NCBI RefSeq assembly: GCF_001936475.1
Contig: NZ_MSPQ01000005.1
Location: 1 to 64,000, forward strand
Direction of reading: 5' to 3'
DNA from: Algoriphagus marinus
Lineage (GTDB): Bacteria > Bacteroidota > Bacteroidia > Cytophagales > Cyclobacteriaceae
Length of the DNA stretch: 64,000 nucleotides
Shown piece by piece: positions 18,647 to 28,013 of the stretch (position 1 is its first letter; each line of letters opens with the position of its first letter). A model generated the notes under the pieces. That model was not told the origin of the DNA, searched no databases, and saw only the letters and a list, made by a program, of their open reading frames with translations. The position numbers and the translations under genes are program-made.

Positions 18647-19072
18647 ATGGAAACGAAAGAGAATAAAAAAATAGGCGTGTGGATGGATCAAAGGCAAGCT
18701 TTTCTAGTAACCTGCGAAAACAAACAGGCCTCTTTAAAAGAAAAAATTGAATCACCCATCGAAAGTATGGTCCGATATCCCGGAGAAACAGATTCTAAAA
18801 CTAAAATGAAAAGCAACTATGCTGCCTCCAACAACGAGTACAAAACCCATAATATCCAACAAGAACAATTGAAAAAATACATTTCTATTCTTAAAGGCAA
18901 ACTTGATGGGTATGATGAAATTCTCATTTTTGGACCTGGTGTTTTCAAAAACCAATTTCTCAAGCATATCTCTACCGACAAAGGGTTCAGTAGCGTAAAA
19001 GTCAACACTTTGGATGCCGACAAAATGACCTCCAATCAACTCTTGACTTTCGTTAAAAATCACTTTTCATAA
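18647..19072 (+). CDS. small eRF1-like/stress-cluster protein
   Basis: 141 aa soluble protein. The start (KIGVWMDQRQAFLVT) and the later YDEILIFGPGVFKNQFLKHI resemble bacterial proteins with an eRF1/Pelota domain-3-like fold that are often found beside universal stress genes. The middle (residues 40-70) is charged and probably disordered. It follows the hydrolase-like gene by 64 bp on the same strand and may be co-expressed. The family assignment is tentative. Confidence 0.5.
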   Translation: METKENKKIGVWMDQRQAFLVTCENKQASLKEKIESPIESMVRYPGETDSKTKMKSNYAASNNEYKTHNIQQEQLKKYISILKGKLDGYDEILIFGPGVFKNQFLKHISTDKGFSSVKVNTLDADKMTSNQLLTFVKNHFS

Positions 19073-19117
19073 TCTGAAAAAGCTTGAAGTCCAAACGATC
19101 ATCCCGCTACCTCAAAC

Positions 19118-20869
19118 CTAACGGATGCAACTGATAAATTCTGGACCGGTGGATTTTACTCCCCGGTAAAGCAGTTGCTCATCTCCTGAGTCGTTTCGAT
19201 AAACGGTAATCCCTTTGGCGCCAAACTTCCAGGCATTTCGGTATAACTGATCAACCTGCTCTGGGGTAGATTCTAAAGGTAAATTGACTGTTTTGGAAAC
19301 TGCATTATCCGTGAATTTTTGAAAAGCGATTTGATGTCGAAGATGCCAATCTGGAGAAATCTCCAGTGCCGTTTTGAACAATTCCCGAATTTTTTCAGGA
19401 AGCTCTTTTACCTGAGCACAAGTTCCTGAGGAAATAACCTCTTTCAAAATTTTCTCTTCTATCAGATTTTCAGACCGAAGAAACTCAAGAAAAAATGGAT
19501 TTACTGACTGAAGCGTTTCCCCATTCAATACATTTTTCCGTTGGAATGCTAAGGCAAAAAGTGGTTCGATGGAAGAAGAAGTGTCTGCCAAAATGGAAAT
19601 CGTCCCCGTTGGTGCAATGCTTGTTCGGGTAGCATTCCGCATGGGTTGATCCGGGTAGAAAATACTTTTCTCCCAATTCGGAAAATTCCCCCGCTCCCTT
19701 CCTAACTGGGCTGAGGCGTCGAAGCTCTTATTCTGGATGAACCCCATCAATTTTTCAGCAAGAGTCACCGCCTCTTTAGAAGCATATGGGATTTTGAGTC
19801 GGATCAAAAGCTCTGCCCATCCCATCACCCCAAGTCCTATTTTACGATTAGCCAAGGATGCTTTCTGGATGGTTCTAGATGGGAATTTATTGATCTCTAA
19901 AACGTCATCCAGAAATTGGATTGCCCATTCGACTGTTTCCCCTAGTCTATCCCAATCCAATTCAAAATTTGCTCCCTTTGCGCTTTTTACAAACCGGGTT
20001 AAATTAATAGAACCCAAATTACAAGATTCATATGGCAGAAGTGGAACCTCTCCACAGGGGTTGGTTGCGTCTATTTCACCCATCGTAGCCACCGGATTAG
20101 CAGCATTGATGGTATCCAAAAAAATCACTCCCGGATTTCCGGACTCCCAAGCATGCTCGCAGAGCATTTCCCAAATCTTTCTGGAATTTACAGTATGGAT
20201 AGTCTTCTTAGTTCGGGGATTAATAAGACTCCAGTCTCCATTTGCTTCCAAGACCTCCATAAAGGCGTCTGAAACACCAACTGAAAGGTTAAAGTTTTTA
20301 AGCCTTTGTCCATCAGACCTCAGTTGGATGAAATCGAAAATATCCGGGTGATCGATGTTTAAAATACCCATATTAGCTCCCCTTCGCTTACCTCCCTGTT
20401 TGACATGCTCCGCTACCAAATCAAAAATTTTAATGAACGAAACTGGTCCTGTGGATTCACCGTCACTGCGACTGATCCAATCTCCTGCAGGTCTCAAACC
20501 TGAAAAATTAAAGCCAGTCCCTCCTCCCTTCTGCTGTACCAATACAGCCAATCGCAGTGTTTTAAAAATCTCACTTAAACTATCTTTTACCGGAAGCACA
20601 AAACAGGAACTAAGTTGTCCATAACCGGTACCAGCATTCATTAGTGTAGTGGAATTGGGCAGAAAGTCCAGATCAGCCATCATAGAGAAAAACCTTTGCC
20701 TCCAGATTTCCACTTTCTCCTTTCCTCCATAGCGTTCTTCAGCCTGCGCTACAGCATTTGCCACTCGCATGAATAATTCCTCCGGGGTCTCCTTTGGAAC
20801 TCCTTGAGCATCTCTAATCAGATACCTTTGCTGTAAAATTTTCAGGGCATTATTGCTTAATGGCTCCAT
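19118..20869 (-). CDS. nrdJ: adenosylcobalamin-dependent ribonucleotide reductase (class II)
   Basis: 583 aa. It has the class II/I large-subunit barrel: first redox Cys in SSCFVLPVKDS, NPCGEVPLLPYESCNLGSIN with the active-site Cys/Glu, and APTGTISILADTSSSIEP. It makes deoxyribonucleotides using B12, without oxygen or a small subunit. There is no ATP-cone at the N-terminus and the C-terminus ends SCIR with a single Cys instead of the usual CxxC tail. This is a short form of the family. It is convergent with the stress genes to its left, consistent with a micro-aerobic or anaerobic programme. Confidence 0.9.
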   Translation of the reverse strand: MEPLSNNALKILQQRYLIRDAQGVPKETPEELFMRVANAVAQAEERYGGKEKVEIWRQRFFSMMADLDFLPNSTTLMNAGTGYGQLSSCFVLPVKDSLSEIFKTLRLAVLVQQKGGGTGFNFSGLRPAGDWISRSDGESTGPVSFIKIFDLVAEHVKQGGKRRGANMGILNIDHPDIFDFIQLRSDGQRLKNFNLSVGVSDAFMEVLEANGDWSLINPRTKKTIHTVNSRKIWEMLCEHAWESGNPGVIFLDTINAANPVATMGEIDATNPCGEVPLLPYESCNLGSINLTRFVKSAKGANFELDWDRLGETVEWAIQFLDDVLEINKFPSRTIQKASLANRKIGLGVMGWAELLIRLKIPYASKEAVTLAEKLMGFIQNKSFDASAQLGRERGNFPNWEKSIFYPDQPMRNATRTSIAPTGTISILADTSSSIEPLFALAFQRKNVLNGETLQSVNPFFLEFLRSENLIEEKILKEVISSGTCAQVKELPEKIRELFKTALEISPDWHLRHQIAFQKFTDNAVSKTVNLPLESTPEQVDQLYRNAWKFGAKGITVYRNDSGDEQLLYRGVKSTGPEFISCIR

Positions 20870-21323
20870 GATCGCTAGACCTTCTAATTTGAAAAAGTAT
20901 TTCTTAAACTCGAACTATCAATTTACTAAAAACAATCGCTCAATTCATTTATCAAAATAATTAAAGTGTTCCCTCCACTTTTATTCAAAATAGAGAACTG
21001 TCATCGCATCTGACTGAGTAAAAAATCTATCATTTTTTCAATCAACAAACTCATCTGAAATCAATAAAATAACAGGATTCCATCTCTGAAAAAAAAGGAG
21101 ATTCGAATCAAAAAATACTTTTCAAACCTATTGTAGGAATTCGGAATTTTATCCTAATTCGCAAGCCCATTTTAGTTGTATAAAATTCTAATTTTTACAC
21201 CTATTAGATGCTTGAAGTTGGGTACTAAACTAATATATACCGCATAATAAAACCCTGATTTAAAGCTAATTACACTAACAAATTTCTAACCGCCCATCAA
21301 ATAACAACTTAAAAAAATCTAAA
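20870..21323. other. intergenic, divergent promoter region
   Basis: 454 bp of AT-rich sequence between nrdJ (minus) and a barrel gene (plus). I find no gene, no clear FNR-like palindrome and no B12-box-like element. It must hold both promoters. Confidence 0.45.
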
Positions 21324-21902
21324 ATGAAAAAATTAATTACCTCCTGGCTATTGGGCTTTCTTTTGATTTCATTTAATACTTTTTCACAGCAATCTACTCC
21401 ACCCATAATTGCAAAATTTCTAATAGAAGGCGGTATTGAATATGGGGGTGATGAAATATTAAAAATAACATTCACCAATGGAGAGGACCAAACAATGAGA
21501 GCCGGCCAAGGAGGCTATATTGCTATAGGAGGCCAATTTGAATTTACAGAAGTTGAAAAACTCATGATTCGCACTACAATCGGCTTCAAATACAATACAA
21601 CAGCAGCAGATAATGCCAACATTAGATTGACTAGAATTCCTTTAACCCTAATACCCTATTGGAAAATAAATGAGGATTTTCGATTTGGGGTTGGAATCAC
21701 ATCGCATCAAGGTGTAAAATTTAAAGGAGATGGGTTTGTATCTGATATTGATTTCAAAAGTTCTCTAGGTCCAAGAGTTGAGTTTGGATACAAGTGGGTA
21801 GCGTTAACCTATACCTCAATCAATTATAAAACTCCAACAGAAGAAAATTTTTCTGCAAGTTCAGTCGGCTTATCCGCATCATTTGCATTTCCTAACAAAT
21901 AA
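21324..21902 (+). CDS. outer-membrane beta-barrel protein, unknown role
   Basis: 192 aa with a Sec signal peptide (1-21, ending NTFSQQ). After it come alternating aromatic/polar strands (GGYIAIGGQFEF, MIRTTIGFKYN, FRFGVGITSHQGVKF, VALTYTSINYK, SVGLSASFAF), ending in a phenylalanine near the C-terminus. This predicts a small outer-membrane barrel of about eight strands. It stands alone, ending at a strong terminator. No ligand can be inferred. Confidence 0.7.
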   Translation: MKKLITSWLLGFLLISFNTFSQQSTPPIIAKFLIEGGIEYGGDEILKITFTNGEDQTMRAGQGGYIAIGGQFEFTEVEKLMIRTTIGFKYNTTAADNANIRLTRIPLTLIPYWKINEDFRFGVGITSHQGVKFKGDGFVSDIDFKSSLGPRVEFGYKWVALTYTSINYKTPTEENFSASSVGLSASFAFPNK

Positions 21903-22030
21903 TTTGACTGATTTGGCAATGAAATAAACAGGTTTCTAGACTAAAGGGATATTTATCTTTAAGGGATATTTTAATTTTGAAGTTAGTCTTACGAAATCAT
22001 ACTAATTATCAGAAAACTAGAGAAGTTCTC

Positions 22031-22064
22031 AAAGCCTCAATTCTTATGAGTTGAGGCTTTTTTT
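22031..22064 (+). terminator. intrinsic terminator
   Basis: A 10-bp perfect stem AAAGCCTCAA (22031-22040) / TTGAGGCTTT (22051-22060), extended inside the loop, is followed by T's to 22064. It ends the barrel gene transcript. Confidence 0.85.
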
Positions 22065-22115
22065 ATCACTTTTTCTTTAGTTATTTAGCAAAAAACCACG
22101 ATAATCTTCTAAACG

Positions 22116-23825
22116 ATGCTTTCATTCTTTTCAAAAGAAAAGCTCTTTTTTCCAATTCTATTTCTTCTTTCCAGTTGGAATTCTTTTGGTCAATCCAAAA
22201 ATGATTTTAGGCCATTATTGAAAGATTTTCAAAGCCAGTCATTACCAAAAATGACCAAAGGGGATTATTATTCTCTTTCAGGGGAATTTTTTAACAGCTC
22301 GGTTTTAGACGGACTACCTTATTGGTACAAAGAATCCCAGCGGGCCGAACTTCTCGAAAAACTTAGACCAGAAATCCAGGAACTTTATTTTTGGTCGTAT
22401 TTAGCCGGCCAAGTTCCCAACGGTGGTTTTTCCCAGTTTTTCGAAAATGGATTCGGCTATATGATTCCTGAGATCATTAATTTCTATCAGCGTATTGGTG
22501 ACCACAAGAGCGTGGAAATTCTTAAAAAGGTTGAAAAATGGAATGTTGAAAATCAATCAGAAGAGGTGTTTTTTGATTTTAATCAACAGTCTTTAAACGA
22601 CGCATATTCCGCACATTCGGATCAGTCAAATCAATTGATAGAGACCTATATCCGAACTCACTCGGAATTATTTATTACTGATGAAGAAGGGGATTTCTTC
22701 CCTGAAAATTTTTCAGGAAAAATTTACTCAGTAGATCCAATCACAAATGAGCGAAAGGAATTTGAGGTAAAAGACAATCAACTTCAAGGAGCTATGAAGA
22801 TCTTTTCCCCCGAAGGAATTATCTCCAAAGAATTGAACTATGAGAACGGAGTCCAATTAGGAACCCAGGAGGAATATGATAATGAAGGTCGATTATTTAA
22901 AACAGAAGTTATTCAATTCCGACCTCGAAAAACGGAGATCTCCTATTTTTATCCAAATGGACAAATTGAAGTCAGTTTAACTGAAGACTCATTAAGAACC
23001 CCAGTTGGAGAGTACAGCAAATGGTACGAAAATGGGGTTTTGAATTGGAAATATACCCTTGATAATAAAGGAAATCATACTGGACCCTATTTCGAATATT
23101 ATCCAAATGGGAAAAAGAAAGCGGAAGTCGATAGAAGAAGCTTAGAGGTTAAATACATTAATTTTTGGGACGACAAAGGAAACCAGCTATTGAATAATGG
23201 AACGGGTATGTATTACGATGAATACCAAATTGGAGATATTTTATACAGGCATGAATACCAATTCAAAAATTTTCTGAAGAATGGAGTTCAAAAGGAATTT
23301 ACCAAGGGAATATTACAGTCTTATCAGGAAATGAAAGATGGTAAACTGGAAGGTTATTATCGAAAGTACTATCCTAATGGAAAACTCAAAGAAGAATATC
23401 TAATCAAAGACGGAGAAGTAATTTCTCAGCAAACAAAACCCCTTTTTGATAATCCAAAATTAAATGTTGCCATAGAAACTAGCCTAGATGAGGAAACCTT
23501 AATTCTTAGAGAATATCCACTTTCCGATGTTTACCCTAAGCTCCAGAATGAGGAAGATGCGAAAAACCTTATTTCTATTCCAATTGAATTGTTTGAAAAC
23601 TATAATTGGGATCAAGAAATGTTCGCTTCCTATATACTCCATATCAACGAGAACGGAGAGGTAGTAAATCACGATTTTTTTGTTGCTAGAAATGGTGCGG
23701 AAGCAAGAGCTATAGAGTCAATCTTCCCTTTGCTCAAATTTGAACCCGGCCTAAAAAATGGCAAACCAGTGCCTTCCTACTTATTTTTCAAAGTGAAATT
23801 ATGGCTGATTGAGTCGGAGGATTAG
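22116..23825 (+). CDS. DMP19-like / MORN-repeat / TonB-C-like fusion
   Basis: 569 aa with a signal peptide (about 1-27). Residues about 65-150 resemble DMP19/DUF4375 (VPNGGFSQFFENG). Residues about 200-430 hold YwqK/MORN-type repeats (YFYPNGQIEVS, WYENGVLNWKY, YYPNGKKKAEV, YYPNGKLKEEY). The last about 90 residues read like a TonB C-terminal domain (ILHINENGEVVNHDFFV ... FEPGLKNGKPVPSYLFFKVKL). It is probably periplasmic or envelope-associated. The three parts individually suggest protein-protein contact, but the combined role is unknown. It is preceded by a terminator and is therefore a separate unit. Confidence 0.7.
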   Translation: MLSFFSKEKLFFPILFLLSSWNSFGQSKNDFRPLLKDFQSQSLPKMTKGDYYSLSGEFFNSSVLDGLPYWYKESQRAELLEKLRPEIQELYFWSYLAGQVPNGGFSQFFENGFGYMIPEIINFYQRIGDHKSVEILKKVEKWNVENQSEEVFFDFNQQSLNDAYSAHSDQSNQLIETYIRTHSELFITDEEGDFFPENFSGKIYSVDPITNERKEFEVKDNQLQGAMKIFSPEGIISKELNYENGVQLGTQEEYDNEGRLFKTEVIQFRPRKTEISYFYPNGQIEVSLTEDSLRTPVGEYSKWYENGVLNWKYTLDNKGNHTGPYFEYYPNGKKKAEVDRRSLEVKYINFWDDKGNQLLNNGTGMYYDEYQIGDILYRHEYQFKNFLKNGVQKEFTKGILQSYQEMKDGKLEGYYRKYYPNGKLKEEYLIKDGEVISQQTKPLFDNPKLNVAIETSLDEETLILREYPLSDVYPKLQNEEDAKNLISIPIELFENYNWDQEMFASYILHINENGEVVNHDFFVARNGAEARAIESIFPLLKFEPGLKNGKPVPSYLFFKVKLWLIESED

Positions 23826-23910
23826 GATTTGTCTATTATCAAAGTTCCAGCAACCAAACTCTAACCCCTAAGAGCTTTTTTTATTTTTAGAAATTTATCT
23901 TCTTGGAGGT

Positions 23911-24756
23911 ATGAAATGTCTCTTGTCTCTAATTTTCTTTTTGATTACCGTACAGATCCAAGCCCAAACCGTCTGCACGCTTGAAAGCCGCGAAAAACTG
24001 GAAGCCTTTCTAACCAAACTTGCTGAAGATAACTATTCTAGCAAGTCTGCAAATCAGCTTAATATAGAAATCGGGCAATGGTTCCTCGAAACACCCTACA
24101 TAGAAAAAACACTGGAACTCCCAGGTTCCGAGAAATTGGTCATCAATCTAACCGGCCTTGACTGTACCACTTTTGTAGAAACAGTGGTGACAATGACCAG
24201 ACTTACAGAAAATGGCACATTCACTTTTGAGGATTTTGAAAAAGAATTAGAAAATCTAAGATATCGATCTGGCAAAAACGAAGGCTATCCTTCTCGGCTC
24301 CATTACTTTTCCGACTGGATTTATGAAAATGAGCAAAAGGGTATTTTGAAGGATATTACCAAAGAAATCGGTGGATCACCTTACCCTAATGCTCCTTCTT
24401 TTATGTCGGAAAATCCAAAGTTCTATAGACAATTAGCTGATCAAGGAAACCTCGCTGAAATCAAAATAACAGAAACTGCTATAAAAGAACGGGGCTACTT
24501 CTACATACCAAAAGCCGAAATCAGTCAATTGGAAAAGAATATCCAATCCGGCGATCTGATAGCCATCACCACCTCCATGGCAAATCTTGACATCGTCCAC
24601 ACCGGATTTGCCATTAAGAAAAATGGCAGGATTCACCTCCTTCACGCGAGTTCTAAAAATATGGAGGTGGAAATTTCAGAAAAACCATTAGCAGACTACC
24701 TAGCTGCTAATAAATCTCAATCGGGTATTATGGTCGCTCGGTTGATAGGCCACTAA
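23911..24756 (+). CDS. DUF1460 NlpC/P60-like amidase
   Basis: 281 aa with a signal peptide (1-18, IQAQT). It matches the DUF1460 pattern: catalytic Cys in LTGLDCTTFVETVV (about 92), then a His in DIVHTGFAIKKNG and the strand LLHASS. Members are periplasmic cysteine amidases, likely cleaving peptidoglycan stem peptides, possibly during recycling. It follows the fusion gene by 85 bp and may be co-transcribed. Confidence 0.85.
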   Translation: MKCLLSLIFFLITVQIQAQTVCTLESREKLEAFLTKLAEDNYSSKSANQLNIEIGQWFLETPYIEKTLELPGSEKLVINLTGLDCTTFVETVVTMTRLTENGTFTFEDFEKELENLRYRSGKNEGYPSRLHYFSDWIYENEQKGILKDITKEIGGSPYPNAPSFMSENPKFYRQLADQGNLAEIKITETAIKERGYFYIPKAEISQLEKNIQSGDLIAITTSMANLDIVHTGFAIKKNGRIHLLHASSKNMEVEISEKPLADYLAANKSQSGIMVARLIGH

Positions 24757-24817
24757 TTCTCCTCCCTTCCAAAAACGATTTGAAAAAAAAAAAATTGGAA
24801 AAAAATGTAAATAAAAC

Positions 24818-24847
24818 TTGACTTTTGTAAAGTCTTATTTACATTTG
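24818..24847 (+). promoter_or_regulatory. Bacteroidota-type promoter
   Basis: TTG at 24818-24820 and TACATTTG at 24840-24847 (consensus TAnnTTTG) are separated by 19 bp. They lie just upstream of the membrane protein/HTH gene pair. The -7 box overlaps the palindromic operator that follows. Confidence 0.6.
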
Positions 24848-24865
24848 TAAAGTTAACTTTACAAA
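24824..24865. promoter_or_regulatory. palindromic operator with repeated half-site
   Basis: A perfect 22-bp palindrome spans 24844-24865, with half-site TTTGTAAAGTT. The same TTTGTAAAGT occurs again exactly 20 bp upstream at 24824, and an inverted TTTACA is at 24838-24843. Two helical turns between copies on the same DNA face suggest cooperative repressor binding. The HTH protein encoded downstream is the natural candidate. Confidence 0.65.
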
Positions 24866-24871
24866 AACAAT

Positions 24872-25273
24872 ATGGAAACGATGAAATTGGAACGAAACAA
24901 ACGAGTAAAAAAATTAGCGGTCTGGACTTGGTCTTGGGTAGCAACTATGGCGATTGCAACCTTTGGTCCCATCTACATTTGGGATGATCATGCCTTCCTG
25001 ACCATTTTTGCAATTGTAGTAAATCTTGCCAATGGGATCTTAATGATCCTGGCCAACCGAGATTTATTTAATCATTTCGATGAATTAGAAAAGAAAATTC
25101 ACTTGGAAAGTATGGCCATTTCCCTTGGACTTGCTGTCGTAGTAGGGCTTACATTCTCCCTTCTTGACCAAAGGGATTTAATCCCTTTTGATGCTGATAT
25201 CGGTTTTCTAGTCATGTTTATTGGAATCACCTACTTGGTAGCCATGCTCATCAATACAAGACGCTACAAATGA
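24872..25273 (+). CDS. four-helix membrane protein paired with HTH regulator
   Basis: 133 aa with four hydrophobic segments (about 16-34, 41-60, 83-102 and 111-128) and a basic N-terminus (LERNKRVKKLAV). No family motif is recognised. Its stop overlaps the start of the HTH gene (ATGA), so the two proteins are made together. Pairs of this kind (small membrane protein plus YozG-type HTH) are common and usually autoregulated. The membrane protein may sequester or signal to the regulator, which is inference. Confidence 0.75.
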   Translation: METMKLERNKRVKKLAVWTWSWVATMAIATFGPIYIWDDHAFLTIFAIVVNLANGILMILANRDLFNHFDELEKKIHLESMAISLGLAVVVGLTFSLLDQRDLIPFDADIGFLVMFIGITYLVAMLINTRRYK

Positions 25274-25464
25274 AAAATCGACTTAGAGATTTACGCACCG
25301 CAAAGGGGATGACTCAGGAGGATTTAGCAGAAATCATCGGGGTATCCAGGCAAACGATCAATGCGATCGAAAAAGAGAAATTTGACCCCAGTTTGCCGAC
25401 TGCATTTAAGATGGCTAAGCTATTTGAAATGACGATTGAGGAACTTTTCCAATTTGAAGGATAA
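25270..25464 (+). CDS. small XRE HTH regulator (YozG-like)
   Basis: 64 aa that is essentially only a helix-turn-helix: LRDLRTAKGMTQEDLAEIIG then VSRQTINAIEKEKFDPSLPT. This is the typical YozG-type compact repressor that ends with a short dimer tail. It is coupled by ATGA to the membrane protein gene. The palindrome at 24844-24865 over the promoter is the likely binding site. It ends 22 bp before a bidirectional terminator. Confidence 0.9.
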   Translation: MKNRLRDLRTAKGMTQEDLAEIIGVSRQTINAIEKEKFDPSLPTAFKMAKLFEMTIEELFQFEG

Positions 25465-25486
25465 TCTTCATCGAAACTTATTTCAT

Positions 25487-25518
25487 AAAAAAAGCAAGGA
25501 GAGATCCTTGCTTTTTTT
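25487..25518. terminator. bidirectional terminator
   Basis: A perfect 14-bp stem (25487-25500 with 25505-25518, loop GAGA) has A's on the left and T's on the right. It serves the HTH operon from the left and the TonB receptor gene from the right. Confidence 0.9.
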
Positions 25519-25534
25519 CTTTGATCCGCTGGGT

Positions 25535-27961
25535 TTAGAATTTCACCCCAAAGGTCAAATAGAAAGTTCTTCCGTCTGCCGGCATAATTCCCGGTCCTGG
25601 ATAGCCTCCGGCTCTTCTGGTGAAGTAGCTCGCATCGGTCAAATTATTCACGCCTGACTTCAAACTGTATTTCTTCTTGTAAGTATATCCCGCGGAAAGA
25701 TCCTGTACACGATAGGCCGGAATCAAACCTGAAGTGGCAGCTGCATTTGGCTCGATAGAATTAGTTGCATCAGAGAAAGCCATTCCAATATCACTCAGTT
25801 GCCAAGTCATGGAAAAATCCTTGAAGCGATAAGTTGCTCCATAGCGATTGATTTTTCTGGGAGCATTTTCCACCCGATTTCCTGCAAGATTGTTGGTGAC
25901 GATTTCTCCATTCACTACGCTTGTTCGCTCAAAATCCTGATACTCGGCATTCACATAAGCCAGGGAAGCAAAGAGATGGATGTATCCGATGCTTGAGTTT
26001 CCTACAAAAGCAGTGATCGGATCAAACTCTACGAACGCTTCTACTCCTTGGCTGACAGAAGTTCCAAGATTAGTTCGGAATTGGAAGCGAGTTCCGTCCG
26101 CTGCAGTTTGGGTGATCGTCCCGATTCGATCAGCATAATTCAGGTAGAAGAAGCTCGCATCAAAATTCAGGAACGAACCAATATTTCCTCTGTATCCAAA
26201 ATCAAAATTAAAGCCACTGGCATCCTGAAGATTGGGATCAATCACATCCGTAGTGGCCGGAGGAGTCAAATCCGAAATCAAAACCGGCCGATATGCCTGA
26301 GAGAAATTGGAATAGAGCTCAGTTGTTTTAGTCAGGTGATATTCTCCTCCAAAACCAAGCAAGGCAAAAGTTCTGGTTCGCGTTTCTGGCGTTAAAAGCT
26401 GAGGAACTCCATTCACGGTATTCAGAATCCCTTCCATATTCGAAGAAATATGTTCTAATCTAAGACCCGCAGTAAGCAAAAGCTTATCTGTAACATTGAA
26501 CATATTTTCTACAAAAGCCGCGTGATTCACATTGTCAAAATCCAGATCACGGGGATAGCGCTCCTCCACCAAATCAAAATTCATATCTGTTCCAGTATCC
26601 CCTACTCCACGCTGATTTCGATCGATATTCCCCTTGTAATATCGGTATCCTGCTACAAGGTTGTGCTCTTTTCCAAAAAGCGAATAAGCAGTGCTTAATC
26701 TCAATTCAGTACCAAAAGTGTGGTAGATATCCCGATCTACTTGTCGATTTCCCAAATCATCCTCAGTGGTGATTGCTGATACAAAACCCACACTATTCCG
26801 TTGAGCAATGGTTCCGAAAGCCTTGAAATTCAACTTCGTTTTTGGGCTTACAATATAATCGGCATTTAGAGATGGGATGAACCAAGGAGTATTAAACCAG
26901 TTTCTCGAACGGGAGCTTTGACTTGGATCTTCTGCAAATTGTGCATCCGTCAAACCTCCCGGCTGCTGACTTTCGGTAGTCATATAAGTCATCTCAGTCC
27001 CGATTTTCAAACGGTTACTCACTGCATAATTAACTTCGAGATGCGCATGGTCTGTATTGAAAAACCCATTCTCTCGCCAGCCATTCCCTCTTCTTTTTTG
27101 GTAATAAGCTGTATAATCCCATTTGCCTTCTGTACCACCGATGTAATTGAAGGTGCTAAAAAGTCCATTACTCCCAACCGTATTAATCGACTCTGCGGTA
27201 AATCGAGTAGATGGATCGGGTTTTCTCAATACAAAATTCATAAGCCCTCCAAACTGTGGCCCGTATTGAAGTGAAGATGCTCCACGTATGATTTCGATAT
27301 TTTCCACTACTTCCATTGGAGGAGTGAAATATGCTTCTGGGTAGCCCATTGGATCGGGCGTGATGTCATAGCCATTCATTCGCACATTAAACTCCCAAGA
27401 TCTATTCGGACTCAAACCTCTAGAGGCAACACCGAGCTGAATTCCTGAGCCGTCATTTTCCCAGATCGAAATACCAGGCGTCCGACCAAAAATTTGCCGG
27501 CTGTTATTCATCGCAAGATTTGCATCAATCTCACCTAAGCGAATGACTTCATTTTTTCTTCCGGCATTGATTCGAAAATCCTCCACCTCAGGAAGTCGGC
27601 CTTGGCCATTCATTCCTCTGCTTGCCATCAATTCAAATGATTCCAACCAGATATCATCATCTATAAGCGCAAAGTCAAGCTCTTTCACTTCCTCTTTTCC
27701 AATCGAAAAAGTGATCGTCTGAGCTTTAAACCCTATCATACTTGCCTTCAGCTCATAGCTTCCTGCCGGCAAATCTTTCAGCAGGAAATCACCATTTTGA
27801 TCAGACTGAACTCCTCTTACCGTGCCCTCTAAGACGATCGAGACGCCCTCAACAGGTTTTTGGTATTGATCAAGGACTTTACCCTGAACCGCATTTCGCT
27901 GCGCAAATGCAAAACTTAAAGACAAGAAATAGGCGAGAAAGATGGAAAAGACTACTCTCAT
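25535..27961 (-). CDS. TonB-dependent outer-membrane receptor
   Basis: 808 aa with a signal peptide (1-20). An N-terminal carboxypeptidase-like beta-sandwich follows (22-105, VQGKVLDQYQKPVEGVSIVL), then a plug (IEIIRGASSLQYGPQFGGLM) and a 22-strand barrel ending in GVKF. The length and plug resemble FecA/siderophore-type receptors more than SusC. It imports a chelate or vitamin using TonB energy. Iron repeats upstream (28014-28028) fit an iron role. No SusD partner is present. Confidence 0.88.
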   Translation of the reverse strand: MRVVFSIFLAYFLSLSFAFAQRNAVQGKVLDQYQKPVEGVSIVLEGTVRGVQSDQNGDFLLKDLPAGSYELKASMIGFKAQTITFSIGKEEVKELDFALIDDDIWLESFELMASRGMNGQGRLPEVEDFRINAGRKNEVIRLGEIDANLAMNNSRQIFGRTPGISIWENDGSGIQLGVASRGLSPNRSWEFNVRMNGYDITPDPMGYPEAYFTPPMEVVENIEIIRGASSLQYGPQFGGLMNFVLRKPDPSTRFTAESINTVGSNGLFSTFNYIGGTEGKWDYTAYYQKRRGNGWRENGFFNTDHAHLEVNYAVSNRLKIGTEMTYMTTESQQPGGLTDAQFAEDPSQSSRSRNWFNTPWFIPSLNADYIVSPKTKLNFKAFGTIAQRNSVGFVSAITTEDDLGNRQVDRDIYHTFGTELRLSTAYSLFGKEHNLVAGYRYYKGNIDRNQRGVGDTGTDMNFDLVEERYPRDLDFDNVNHAAFVENMFNVTDKLLLTAGLRLEHISSNMEGILNTVNGVPQLLTPETRTRTFALLGFGGEYHLTKTTELYSNFSQAYRPVLISDLTPPATTDVIDPNLQDASGFNFDFGYRGNIGSFLNFDASFFYLNYADRIGTITQTAADGTRFQFRTNLGTSVSQGVEAFVEFDPITAFVGNSSIGYIHLFASLAYVNAEYQDFERTSVVNGEIVTNNLAGNRVENAPRKINRYGATYRFKDFSMTWQLSDIGMAFSDATNSIEPNAAATSGLIPAYRVQDLSAGYTYKKKYSLKSGVNNLTDASYFTRRAGGYPGPGIMPADGRTFYLTFGVKF

Positions 27962-28013
27962 TTTGATTCGTTTTTATTTAGACTGTTTTCAAATAACGAT
28001 GCAAACCTAATTC

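Noticed and set aside
19737..20351. A 204-codon open frame antisense to nrdJ
   Set aside because: It lies wholly opposite an intact, strongly conserved gene and its translation has no recognisable domain.
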